From Arenibacter troitsensis (GTDB lineage: Bacteria; Bacteroidota; Bacteroidia; Flavobacteriales; Flavobacteriaceae), in the NCBI RefSeq assembly GCF_900177645.1, contig NZ_FXAO01000008.1:1-64000 (forward strand): a DNA stretch of 64,000 nt. The letters are read 5' to 3'. Under the pieces are notes generated by a model. That model worked only from the letters and a program-made list of their open reading frames with translations. It ran no database searches and had not been told where the DNA came from. The position numbers and the translations under genes were made by a program. Positions 43,634-52,153 of this stretch are shown here, piece by piece; positions within the stretch are counted from its first letter, which is position 1, and each line of letters begins with the position of its first letter.

Positions 43634-44179
43634 TTAATCACCCAGAATTTTTGTTTCAAATCCGTCCAAGCTCAAGGTATTCTTATTTTTCCAATAGGCT
43701 TCAATCCCTTCCTTTCCCTGTTTCGTAGACCATGAGTTCAATGTATTTCGGTCTTCTTTAAAGTCCATAAAAGGGACAGCAAAACCACAGGAGGTCTGCA
43801 CCAAATCGATATCCATTTCAATAATCTGACGGGCACCCGTGTTTTCAGGGAATAGATTTATAAAGCCATGGAATTCCATATCCCTATTATGGTAGATTTT
43901 TGCCTGCCCATATAGCCTAAGTATTAGTGGTTTTCCTTCAAATGCACAGAACATGATCGTCATTCTATTGTTCTTCAATAAATGCGCTGCCGTTTCATTG
44001 CCGCTACCGGTTAAATTAAGCCAAACAATTTTGTTTTCGTGGAGGATTCTAAATGAATCGGTGCCTTTCGGAGATAAATTTACCCTGCCCTCTGATGCTG
44101 CTGTCCCAACAAAAAATATCTTTTGTCTTTCAATGAATTCTTTTAATTCGGCCGTAATCGAATCTAATTTTTTTCCCAT
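43634..44179 (-). CDS. Pyridoxamine 5'-phosphate oxidase family protein
   Basis: 181 residues. Split-barrel FMN-binding fold: FFVGTAASEGRVNLSPKGTDSFRILHENKIVWLNLTGSGNETAAHLLKNNRMTIMFCAF (about 18-76), then KPLILRLYGQAKIYHN and MDIDLVQTSCGFAVPFMDFKEDRN. The residues RVNLSPKG and TGSGNETAAHL are typical of the uncharacterised branch of this superfamily, not of PdxH itself. Likely binds FMN or F420-like cofactor. Convergent with kbl; upstream is a long region without a clear gene. Confidence 0.83.
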   Translation of the reverse strand: MGKKLDSITAELKEFIERQKIFFVGTAASEGRVNLSPKGTDSFRILHENKIVWLNLTGSGNETAAHLLKNNRMTIMFCAFEGKPLILRLYGQAKIYHNRDMEFHGFINLFPENTGARQIIEMDIDLVQTSCGFAVPFMDFKEDRNTLNSWSTKQGKEGIEAYWKNKNTLSLDGFETKILGD

Positions 44180-45067
44180 GCTTTTAAATTTGTAATAATG
44201 GCAATACCAAGGTTTCCTGTGTAATAGAAATATATTAAATAAGGTGTGTTCTATTTACCTTAAATGCTAATGAGTTGTTTAAAATGAGTTTCGCTTTCCG
44301 AGGGCAGTTGAACCTCAGTTAAGGATAAAATTGTCTCAAACCTCTCAATTGATCTTAAGGACACACAAATTAAAGGAAAAACATCTATGTGCATTTTTTT
44401 AAATAGAACTTGCGGTAAATAAATGAAACCCAAGAATATTGCGAACATAAATCTACAAAACTTTCTTTAGGACGAGGAATCAATAATTTTAATTTATTAG
44501 TGAAACCCAATTTTGGGAAGTCAGTAAGACGCTCTTAAAATTGCAAGTTGAACCAATCCCATCTTTCTCGGCGGAATCTAGGTCAATACCGCGACCCTTG
44601 GGTCGATTCCTATTATTGGTTTTAGGGCTTGCCCTAAGGTTGAATCCCTTTTGTGTAGACCTTACAAGCAATATGCGGATGATAAGCAACCTATTTTGGC
44701 ATGTTTTGGTCCTGGGTCTCCAATGGTCCCATCTTTTATATCCTGCTCGTGGCTGTTAACAAAGTGGGTGGAGGAAATGCCAATGTTTTTTATAAGGTGG
44801 CTGTCCGTTTTATTTGGGAATATAATTTGTGATAGGCAAAATATGGTATACGACATAGGCTTAAGTAAGCAAAGAATCCAGGGATTATCATGCATAAGCT
44901 TTGCCATTGAGATCCTAAATGCACATATTATAACGGTATACCTTTATAAATTACTTTTTGTGTCCGGCTAAAAAGCATTTTTACAATCTAGAAAACAGAG
45001 AAACTTATATCTGTTGAATATTCTAATTAGAATGTTTAACTTTCCAAAAAAATATAAAGAACCAACC
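44180..45067. other. Long intergenic region with structured segment
   Basis: About 890 bp without a convincing gene. A short - strand frame at 44260-44448 (62 codons) and frames at 44651-44971 show no family features. At 44506-44637 a chain of hairpins stands out: CCCAA-TT-TTGGG (44506-44517), AACCAAT (44551-44557) pairing with ATTGGTT (44615-44621), CGACCC-TT-GGGTCG inside (44592-44605), and TTAGGGC-TT-GCCCTAA (44622-44637). This could be a non-coding RNA or a relic of a mobile element. Confidence 0.45.
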
Positions 45068-46201
45068 ATGCAAAAAAGAACTATACTTGCCGTATTGTCG
45101 ATTGTTTCCTCTTTGGGATTCTCTTCTAACGCTATGGCGCAAACTACCCAACACGATCATACCCACCATGCCCATGAACATAATGATATGGCCCATCATC
45201 ACCCACATGGCCCTATGGCTTCTGATGAAATTTCCATGCAGGCAAAGTTGCTTACTGGTCAAGGTGAGTTTATTTTTTCTTGGGATCAGGATTTAACGGC
45301 CGCCTTTCCAAAAGATGCCCATGAATTTGAACCCGGAATGCACGGTGGATTTAATGAAGATCCTGAAACCGGAATTGTGTATACCGGCATACCGGGCTAC
45401 GGACTATGTGCAATTAGCCCAGATCTAAAAAAATGGTCAACCATTGGTAATGACTCACGTTTAAAGGATAATATCCATGGAATTGTATTCTTTGTTCACA
45501 AAGGCAAAAAATACCTTGCAGTGGCCCAGGAAGGCAAAAGAGTTCTGGTATTGACCTTGGATGGAAGAATTGTTAGTGAAGTCTTGAAGCCTACGGGAAG
45601 CGAATTCAAGTTTTCCGAGGCCAATGAATTTTTTGGGTCAAAGGACAGTAATTTTGGGGTTACGGATGTTACCTACCTAAATGGCACCTTATATGTGGCC
45701 CACGGTTATTCCGCTGGGGATTTTGTGATGACGATAAAGGAAAAAAATGGAGTTTGGAGTTGGGGAAAACTAGCCTGGGGCGGTAAGGGGGATAAGCCCG
45801 GCCAGTTCCAAACAGCACATGGTATCTATGCCCATGACAATCATATTTTGGTGGCCAATAGGGCAGCGGGACAGGTTGTTAAATTTACCAAGAAGGGTAA
45901 GTTTGTGGAAACTTTCAATGATATTCCAGATGGTAGTTTGGTATGTAATGTTTCTTATAAAGCGGAGCATTACTTTCTAAATGCCTTGCAGGCCATTGGC
46001 GAACAAAAATCGGCACCAATTTATGTACATAGTGGTGAGAAGTTGCTTTCGACCGTTATTCCGGGAGATTTGGATATTCCCGTTCTCACAAATATTCATC
46101 AGGTTTGGCCACATATTGTTACGGAAAACGGAACCAAACAATTGTACCTTCTAGTACATGGCTGGAACAAAGGAAAATTTGCAGTCTTGAAGATGGAATA
46201 A
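45068..46201 (+). CDS. Secreted beta-propeller (NHL/6-bladed type) protein with His-rich N-terminus
   Basis: 377 residues from the ATG at 45068-45070, which gives a clean signal peptide (AVLSIVSSLGFSSNAMAQ); a TTG-started extension to 45014 is less likely. The mature N-terminus is very rich in His (HDHTHHAHEHND, HHHPHGPM), suggesting metal binding. The rest has blades such as GIVYTGIPGYGLCAISPDLKKW, HGIVFFVHKGKKYLAVA, VTDVTYLNGTLYVAHGY and AHGIYAHDNHILVANRAAGQVVKF. It could be a periplasmic metal-binding or sugar-binding propeller. Followed by a strong terminator. Confidence 0.78.
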   Translation: MQKRTILAVLSIVSSLGFSSNAMAQTTQHDHTHHAHEHNDMAHHHPHGPMASDEISMQAKLLTGQGEFIFSWDQDLTAAFPKDAHEFEPGMHGGFNEDPETGIVYTGIPGYGLCAISPDLKKWSTIGNDSRLKDNIHGIVFFVHKGKKYLAVAQEGKRVLVLTLDGRIVSEVLKPTGSEFKFSEANEFFGSKDSNFGVTDVTYLNGTLYVAHGYSAGDFVMTIKEKNGVWSWGKLAWGGKGDKPGQFQTAHGIYAHDNHILVANRAAGQVVKFTKKGKFVETFNDIPDGSLVCNVSYKAEHYFLNALQAIGEQKSAPIYVHSGEKLLSTVIPGDLDIPVLTNIHQVWPHIVTENGTKQLYLLVHGWNKGKFAVLKME

Positions 46202-46208
46202 ATAAGAT

Positions 46209-46235
46209 AAGGCCTCCCGAAATGGAGGCCTTTTT
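46209..46235. terminator. Rho-independent terminator between convergent genes
   Basis: Stem AAGGCCTCC (46209-46217) with GGAGGCCTT (46224-46232), loop CGAAAT, T tract 46231-46235 on the + strand and A-rich left flank that serves the - strand. It is 7 bp after the propeller stop and 16 bp before the DUF1080 stop. Confidence 0.85.
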
Positions 46236-46250
46236 GACTTTTAAATGGAA

Positions 46251-47255
46251 TTATTTGATTGGGGTCAGAATAATATTGCGATAGGCTACATTGCCGTGAT
46301 CTCCTTGCAGGTAAATGGGCCCAGGACTTAATACATCGGCTGACATGGCGCCACCGGTTGGTCCCAACACAGGTTGATTGTCGATTATTTTTTTACCGTT
46401 GAAGATTACTGTCACATGTCGGTCTACCAAAGTAATATCAAAGTTCTGCCATTCCCCAGCGGGTTTTTCGGCAGCCATACTAGGGGTAATACGACTATAC
46501 AGGGCCCCCATATTATGGGAATCCAATTCCTTACCATACGAATCCACCACTTGGATTTCATAGAGTCCGCGTAGGTATACCCCACTGTTGTTTCCTTGGG
46601 GTACATTGACTTCAAGCTTTAGGTTAAAATCCTCAAACTCCTGTAGTGTGCGAATGTTGCCATAGGAAATATGTTCGCCATTTTCTGGTTGAACTGGATC
46701 GTTCATAAGCGTGCCATCTACCACCTTAAAGCCATTGGCTTTTTTCGGATCAATCAATTTCCAGCCACTTAAATCCTTCCCATTGAACAATTTGATCGGT
46801 TTTTCATATTTCAGCTTGGACAGATCCGGTGTGCTAGGCATAGGCGGCATACGTTTTCCGTTAAAATTCTTAATGGAAACCCCCGTACCATCCCTATTGG
46901 GGCTGCTCATGGTACCTTCTAGGGCATCGCCCACTTTTTTTACTTCCAAGGTATAGGTTATGGTATGGCTTCGATCAGGACTTCTTTTTACTTGATTAGT
47001 TCTGGTAACAACTAAGGTGTTTTCGTCCAATAAATAAATGTTGGACACAGGAATTACACTGCCACCTATCCACAGTAGTTCGGCATCCAAAAACCCTTGA
47101 TCCTCGTGTACGTATAGCCAGCCGGCACCCCCACCTTCTATATCGAGTCCCCACATACCTAAAAAAGGATTGGGGGATTTTTGTGGTGCCATACAATTAG
47201 AGAAGCCGTTAAGGACTATGAATACCAATATCATAGAAGTAATTGTCCGTTTCAT
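46251..47255 (-). CDS. DUF1080 / 3-keto-disaccharide hydrolase family protein
   Basis: 334 residues with signal peptide (IVLNGFSNCMA, possibly lipoprotein-like Cys21). N-terminal 150 residues are a beta domain (FLGMWGLDIEGGGAGWLYVHEDQGFLDAELLWIGGSVIPV). Residues 155-334 are the DUF1080 concanavalin-like domain: LFNGKDLSGWKLIDPKKANGFKVVDGTLMN, GNIRTLQEFEDFNLKLEVNVPQGNNSGVYLRG, LYEIQVVDSYG, PAGEWQNFDITLVDRHVTVIFNGKKI, AYRNIILTPI. Such domains bind or cleave 3-keto glycosides in the periplasm. This gives a rationale for the Tat-exported Gfo/Idh/MocA enzymes in the window. Confidence 0.85.
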   Translation of the reverse strand: MKRTITSMILVFIVLNGFSNCMAPQKSPNPFLGMWGLDIEGGGAGWLYVHEDQGFLDAELLWIGGSVIPVSNIYLLDENTLVVTRTNQVKRSPDRSHTITYTLEVKKVGDALEGTMSSPNRDGTGVSIKNFNGKRMPPMPSTPDLSKLKYEKPIKLFNGKDLSGWKLIDPKKANGFKVVDGTLMNDPVQPENGEHISYGNIRTLQEFEDFNLKLEVNVPQGNNSGVYLRGLYEIQVVDSYGKELDSHNMGALYSRITPSMAAEKPAGEWQNFDITLVDRHVTVIFNGKKIIDNQPVLGPTGGAMSADVLSPGPIYLQGDHGNVAYRNIILTPIK

Positions 47256-47459
47256 CTTAAAGTGTTTTAGTAGTGTCTAATTTATTTATTATAGGAATAG
47301 TTGTCATCTATGGAAGTTACTCAATTATTTAGAACGGGATTCATTTCTGATGGGAAAATTCACCCATATCCCTTTTTGACCAAACTACTAAGTCAATAGT
47401 TTTATCCATAGAGACTATTGCCAACAAGACAAGGAGCTGAAAAAAACCTAAACAGATAC

Positions 47460-48179
47460 TTAATTCTTAATAAAAACCATACAGTGTTGCCATGGTAGGT
47501 TGTCTATGTTTCTTTGAAGTTTTAACCCGGCAGCTTTCATTTCCTTGATGGCCTGTGCTTCTGTCATTTTGTGCAATTCTTTAATAGGGACCGACTTATC
47601 TTCTCCCCGATATTCAATTAAAAACAGTTTTCCATGGGATTTTAGGGCTTTTTTGATGGAGGCCAACATTTCTGCCGGATACTTAAATTCATGATAAACA
47701 TCGACCATCAGTATCTTGTCCAGAGAATTTTCGGCTATGTTTATGCTTATTTCACCACCTTTTATGACCCTAACATTTTTAATTTGGTCCCGCTCTTTTC
47801 GACTATTGATCTCCTCCAACATTTCATCCTGAATATCAACCGCATAGATTAAGCCATTTCTGGCCAATTTGGCCATTTTAAAGACATGGTAACCAGATCC
47901 TGCACCAATATCGGCAATATTATCTTCAGGTTCAATTTCCATATTCATCAATAGGGTAGTGGTGTGTTCCTCTTCTTCACGCTCCGGACGGTCTAGCCAT
48001 TGCATTCCTTGGTACCCCATTACATGGGCAATTTCCCTGCCCATATACCATTTTCCAATGCCATTGGGGTCCCCTTTTTTATAGCTATAATTTGCATTTG
48101 GGGTTTTGTCTTGTGCAATTCCCGTGTTCCATAATAGTAAAATAGGGAAAAGGAATATGGACGGGACTACTTTTTTCAT
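47460..48179 (-). CDS. SAM-dependent methyltransferase with signal peptide
   Basis: 239 residues. The N-terminus MKKVVPSIFLFPILLLWNTGIAQD is a signal peptide, unusual for a SAM enzyme. The domain has NIADIGAGSGYHVFKMAKLA (motif I, about 87-106), VYAVDIQDEMLEEI, VIKGGEISINIAENSLDKILMVDVYHEF and SHGKLFLIEYRG, a full class I fold. Similar exported methyltransferases occur in Bacteroidetes and Planctomycetes. Either it is really outside the cytoplasm or the signal is retained as an anchor. Upstream of the DUF1080 gene on the same strand with a 204-bp gap. Confidence 0.8.
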   Translation of the reverse strand: MKKVVPSIFLFPILLLWNTGIAQDKTPNANYSYKKGDPNGIGKWYMGREIAHVMGYQGMQWLDRPEREEEEHTTTLLMNMEIEPEDNIADIGAGSGYHVFKMAKLARNGLIYAVDIQDEMLEEINSRKERDQIKNVRVIKGGEISINIAENSLDKILMVDVYHEFKYPAEMLASIKKALKSHGKLFLIEYRGEDKSVPIKELHKMTEAQAIKEMKAAGLKLQRNIDNLPWQHCMVFIKN

Positions 48180-48728
48180 TGGAATTTTTTTCTTGCTTTT
48201 TTGAAATCGTTATTTACTGACCAGTGCGATTACCCTTTTAAAAGTAATGAAAATAAAGCATTGCCAACCCTAAACTGTTTAAATGGACTTTCCCACTGAA
48301 TATTTCCTAAAAGTTAAAATGGATTTAATTTTAAAGGATCGAGGTATTTTTTTTAGGAAATGTATCAATGAAATTATGACTTACTTAATTTGAGTGACGA
48401 ACGGTTGGTCACCTCCAGTATGCCCAATTTTTTCCCACTAGGGCCATATTTATGCGTTTCACCTTGTTGACCTTTAGCCTGGATATGGAAAAAGGAAAAT
48501 TGAGCTTCCCACCCAAGGGTTGGATACCAATGTCATAAGATATACAATTGTATAATATTGATATTGGGATGATTATATCTTATAGGAAATTTTCCTAAAA
48601 AAAAGACGTACCTACAGTAGGTGCTGTTATATATCGCAAGTTTGGAAATTGTGAATATCTATTTAGGGAATAGGGGGACACATTTTTCATTAAGGACTAT
48701 TTTTGGCATCCTTAAAAAAAAATTAGAT
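48180..48728. other. Divergent intergenic region
   Basis: About 550 bp between the methyltransferase (-) and the DUF4494 gene (+). Mostly AT-rich and non-coding. On the - strand a 36-codon open stretch (QAKGQQGETHKYGPSGKKLG..., about 48475-48378) could be a relic, without certainty. Confidence 0.4.
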
Positions 48729-49313
48729 ATGAGTCAGACTTGGTACGAGTGCAAGGTAAAATATAGAAAAACCCATGAAACTGGAGAACAGAAAGTAACA
48801 ACGGAAACCTATTTATTGGATGCGATATCGTATACCGAAGCGGAGAGCAGAATAAACGAAGAGATGGCCACTTATACCAGTGAGGAATTCTTGATTACCA
48901 ATATAAAAGTTGCGAATTTTTCTGAGGTGCATCCTTTTGAGAATTCCGATCGTTGGTTTAAATCCAAGGTGTCCTTAATAGCCTTTGACGAGAAAAGTGG
49001 TAAGGAAAGAAAAACCAATACTTATTTATTGGTACAGGCCAATGATGTAAAGGAAGCCTATGATAATACCATACAGGCCATGAAAGGTACCATGGGAGAT
49101 TATACCATTCCTGTAATATCGGAATCTCCGATCATGGATGTATTTCCCTATTTTTCAGGTGAAGAAGGAGATATGGACCAATTGGAAAAGTTCAACGCCC
49201 TAAAGGCTTCAACTTCGGAGTCCAACGCACTTAATGAAGACTTGGAAGCGTTGGATACTTTTGAAAACGAAGAAGCCTTGGCTGTTGAAGCTGTAGATGG
49301 GGAGGAGGGGTAA
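48729..49313 (+). CDS. DUF4494 domain protein
   Basis: 194 residues from the ATG at 48729-48731 (MSQTWYECKVKYRKT); an upstream in-frame start at 48621 gives a much longer and less typical N-terminus. The DUF4494 core repeats similar halves: TWYECKVKYRKTHETGEQKVTTETYLLDAISYTEAESRI and RWFKSKVSLIAFDEKSGKERKTNTYLLVQANDVKEAYDNT. Common in Bacteroidetes and their phages; function unknown. The C-terminal part is acidic and low complexity (NEDLEALDTFENEEALAVEAVDGEEG). Followed by a terminator. Confidence 0.85.
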   Translation: MSQTWYECKVKYRKTHETGEQKVTTETYLLDAISYTEAESRINEEMATYTSEEFLITNIKVANFSEVHPFENSDRWFKSKVSLIAFDEKSGKERKTNTYLLVQANDVKEAYDNTIQAMKGTMGDYTIPVISESPIMDVFPYFSGEEGDMDQLEKFNALKASTSESNALNEDLEALDTFENEEALAVEAVDGEEG

Positions 49314-49341
49314 GTAGTTCTTTTTTTTTAATCCATAATAT

Positions 49342-49368
49342 AAAGAGGGCCATTAAGCCCTCTTTTTT
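49342..49368 (+). terminator. Rho-independent terminator after the DUF4494 gene
   Basis: Stem AAAGAGGGC (49342-49350) and GCCCTCTTT (49357-49365), loop CATTAA, T run to 49368. It also faces the - strand SDR gene end at 49385. Confidence 0.85.
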
Positions 49369-49384
49369 GAAATCTGAAATGGTC

Positions 49385-50146
49385 TTATAATAATATCCCT
49401 CCGGAAGCTTCTATGCGCTGACCGTTGATCCAGCGGGCATCCTCGGTACATAAAAATGCCACCACACCACCAATATCGTCGGGTTCTCCCACTCTTCCCA
49501 AGGCAGTGGCAGCAGTAACGGCCTTTCTTTTTTGCTCGTTAGTTTTGTTTTCTCCGCCACCAAAATCCGTTGCAACTGCCCCTGGAGCCACCACATTGGC
49601 GGTAATTTTTCTATGTGCCAATTCTTTGGCCAAGTATCTGGTGAATACTTCAACAGCAGCTTTAGCAGGGGCATAGGCCGATGAATTTGGAAAAGTAAAT
49701 CTGGTTAGACCGGAAGAAATGTTAATAATTCTACTACCGTCATTTAAATAGGGCAGGGCCTTTTGGGTGAGGAAATAGACTCCCTTGAAATGAACATTGA
49801 CCATTTCATCAAACTGTTCTTCCGTGGTTTCAATAAAAGGTTGATAAATCCCGGTACCGGCGTTGTTAATCAAAAAATCGAATTTTTCCTGGGCTGTTTC
49901 GGTTTTTAAATAGGTGGAAAGCTGACTAAAGAATTCATCAAAAGAATTAATATTGGCAGTATCCAATTGTAGCGCATAAGCTAATCTGCCCATGTTCCCT
50001 ATCTCGGCCACAACTTTATCTGCCGCCGATTTGTTGGAGTGGTAGGTAATAATGACGTCGATTCCTTTTTTCGCGATATTGATGGCCATATCCTTACCTA
50101 GGCCACGACTTCCTCCTGTTACTACTGCAATTTTGTTTTTGGGCAT
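49385..50146 (-). CDS. Short-chain dehydrogenase/reductase (SDR)
   Basis: 253 residues. Cofactor motif VVTGGSRGLGKDMA (8-21), NNAGTGIYQPF (about 93-103), catalytic Ser-Tyr-Lys: SSGLTRFTFPNSSAYAPAKAAVE (Ser139, Tyr155, Lys159 region) and the C-terminal ALGRVGEPDDIGGVVAFLCTEDARWINGQRIEASGG. NAD(P)-dependent oxidoreductase of unknown substrate, similar to FabG-like or glucose dehydrogenase-like SDRs. Cytoplasmic. Monocistronic; the opposite gene is separated by a terminator. Confidence 0.9.
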   Translation of the reverse strand: MPKNKIAVVTGGSRGLGKDMAINIAKKGIDVIITYHSNKSAADKVVAEIGNMGRLAYALQLDTANINSFDEFFSQLSTYLKTETAQEKFDFLINNAGTGIYQPFIETTEEQFDEMVNVHFKGVYFLTQKALPYLNDGSRIINISSGLTRFTFPNSSAYAPAKAAVEVFTRYLAKELAHRKITANVVAPGAVATDFGGGENKTNEQKRKAVTAATALGRVGEPDDIGGVVAFLCTEDARWINGQRIEASGGILL

Positions 50147-50310
50147 TATAATAGATTTTTGTTTTCGTAAAATTCGGGAATATTAAAGAAATGGACCAGC
50201 CTACCTGCAATTTTATAGTAGGAAATATGACCCCCCTTGAAGTTTGGATTGATATTATAGCTTATAGTTTTGTACCGACTTATGCAGGACAAGAGAGGAG
50301 CGACTTTGGC

Positions 50311-50712
50311 CTATTGGGTTGTTTTTATTTTTTCCTTTTTAACAATAATTATACAAAGTATGCATGATGCCAAGGTCAAAAAACCTCCCAAAATTAATTC
50401 TATCAAACTTTTGGCGAACATATTGCCTATCGTATTCAGGGCAAAAAAGACCACAAAAACCCATATGAGTATATCAATGGCCTTGTTGCTTTTTCCGCTC
50501 TCCAAAAGTTTGTATTTAATGGACAGTATCAAAATCATGAAGAGATTGATAAAGATGGAAAAAGCTTCAAAGGCCTTCATTTCCTCAACAGAATTTAATT
50601 TACCTGCCCAGACTTTATCATAGGGTATCTGCTCCGTGAAAATTAATACATGAAATATGACGAGTGCTCCAAGCAATAGGAACATAATTTTTATGGTAAT
50701 TTTTTTATTCAT
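50311..50712 (-). CDS. Hypothetical four-helix membrane protein
   Basis: 133 residues from the ATG at 50710-50712 (MNKKITIKIM); a longer frame to 50745 adds 11 residues. Hydrophobic segments at about 7-26, 52-70, 77-97 and 104-124 are typical of a small inner membrane protein. No family recognised. Between the SDR and the second Gfo/Idh/MocA gene, on the same strand, with gaps of about 84 and 164 bp. Confidence 0.65.
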   Translation of the reverse strand: MNKKITIKIMFLLLGALVIFHVLIFTEQIPYDKVWAGKLNSVEEMKAFEAFSIFINLFMILILSIKYKLLESGKSNKAIDILIWVFVVFFALNTIGNMFAKSLIELILGGFLTLASCILCIIIVKKEKIKTTQ

Positions 50713-50796
50713 TGTATCATTAATGTTTATGCTGGAAATGCCCAATATTGAGCAGTGGTATTCTACCGCTTATCCCTCTTGTTTTGGAATGGGTTC

Positions 50797-52086
50797 CTAG
50801 GTGACCAACCGCCAGGCTTTTCTGGCTTTTCTTGACAAAAGATCATTGGCCTCCGAATCCCCAATAAATTTTTCTTTATCCGAATCCCAATTAAGTTTCC
50901 TTCCCAATCTATAGGAAATCAGTCCCAAATGCATGGGCAGGGTCATGGTGCGGGCATAGGCAAGATTAGATTCGGTCTGGGTTCTGGATTTTACCGCATC
51001 CACAAAGTTTTGTTGGTGCCCTGGGGAACGGATTATACTTTGTGGTATTTCCGGGATATCCGTCATGGTTTCCCCGTTGATGGTAATTTCTCGTGTATTG
51101 TAATCACAAATTAAACTCCCTTTGTCTCCTTCAAAATAAGCTCCGATTCCGCGATCGGAGGCTCCGGGAACATTTGGAGGATCACTGGTCCAATAGAGTT
51201 TTAGACCGTCGAACTCATAGTCGATCTCGATCCATTTAGGGGTATCGGCAATGCCCTCGGCCTTTTCCCCTCGGGCAAGGATACTCTTTAGGCCCTTAGG
51301 TTCCAAAGCCCAAAAGGCGACATCGGCGATATGGCACCAGAAATCCGCAAAAAAGCCTCCGGAATAATCCAAGAAATAGCGGTAGGTAAAGTGGCATTTT
51401 TCGGGCATATAATCTACATAAGGGGCCGGTCCCAGCCACATATCCCAATTAAGGTTTTTTGGAACGGACATAATTTTGGGATTGCCCAAATCTGGTGGTG
51501 CCCCTGTCTTCCATAAACGCACTGTGTGAACATTACCAATGGCGCCCGACTTTATTATTTCCACCACACGATGATAGTTATCCGTGGCATGAATCTGCGT
51601 TCCCATTTGAAAGATACGGTTGTGCATTTCCAAATTTTTGAGCATCATCTGTCCTTCTTTTACATCATAGGACAGCGGTTTTTCTCCGTATACATCTTTT
51701 CCTGCCTGGAAAGCCAGAGTTGCTATCTGGGCATGCCAATGGTCCGGGGTAGCACAAGTAATGGCATCAATATCCTTACGGTCCAGAATATTTCGAAAAT
51801 CCTCATAGCCTTTCACCTTTTTTCCAGGCTGAAGGGTTTCCATTGTTTTTAGACTGTTGGCCAGGTGCAATTCATCTACATCGCATAGGGCTACCACATC
51901 CACTTCCGGTAGGGCGCTGAACCATTTCATATGGCTATTGCCCATTCCCCCAACGCCAATATGGGCAACCCTTAGGCGATCGCTAGGAGCGATCTTGCCA
52001 TAGACCGATGGTAATATGGTTAGGCCCAATAGGCCCAAACCACTTTGTTTAATAAACTCTCTTCGATGTTGGTCTTTTGGTTTCAT
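50797..52086 (-). CDS. Tat-exported Gfo/Idh/MocA family oxidoreductase (second copy)
   Basis: 429 residues. Tat signal HRREFIKQSGLGLLGLTILPS (8-28). Rossmann part: RVAHIGVGGMGNSHM, VALCDVDELHLANSL, ITCATPDHWHAQIA, and the catalytic EKP in DVYGEKPLSYD. C-terminal domain with WDMWLGPAPYVDYMPEKCHFTYRYFLDYSGGFFADFWCHIADVAFWAL. This type is the exported glycoside oxidoreductase of Bacteroidetes and Planctomycetes. It is 24% or so shorter than the copy at 15240 and not its near duplicate. The CE7 esterase gene is upstream on the same strand, 67 bp from it by the stop of that gene. Confidence 0.88.
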   Translation of the reverse strand: MKPKDQHRREFIKQSGLGLLGLTILPSVYGKIAPSDRLRVAHIGVGGMGNSHMKWFSALPEVDVVALCDVDELHLANSLKTMETLQPGKKVKGYEDFRNILDRKDIDAITCATPDHWHAQIATLAFQAGKDVYGEKPLSYDVKEGQMMLKNLEMHNRIFQMGTQIHATDNYHRVVEIIKSGAIGNVHTVRLWKTGAPPDLGNPKIMSVPKNLNWDMWLGPAPYVDYMPEKCHFTYRYFLDYSGGFFADFWCHIADVAFWALEPKGLKSILARGEKAEGIADTPKWIEIDYEFDGLKLYWTSDPPNVPGASDRGIGAYFEGDKGSLICDYNTREITINGETMTDIPEIPQSIIRSPGHQQNFVDAVKSRTQTESNLAYARTMTLPMHLGLISYRLGRKLNWDSDKEKFIGDSEANDLLSRKARKAWRLVT

Positions 52087-52153
52087 TTATGCTTGGTTTG
52101 GTACAATTCAATATTGGTAACGCCAAAATAAATTCTATGGCGACGTATCTATC

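Noticed and set aside
44260..44448. A 62-codon frame on the - strand upstream of the PPOx-type gene
   Set aside because: Reads as hydrophobic start then LRSIERFETILSL, but no family or initiation context was found; could be a relic.
44585..44612. A tRNA T-arm-like string GGGTCGATTCC
   Set aside because: It is part of a local hairpin and no acceptor stem, anticodon arm or CCA end fits around it.
48378..48475. Open stretch on the - strand before the DUF4494 gene
   Set aside because: About 35 codons without a start or domain; kept only as a possible relic in the intergenic note.
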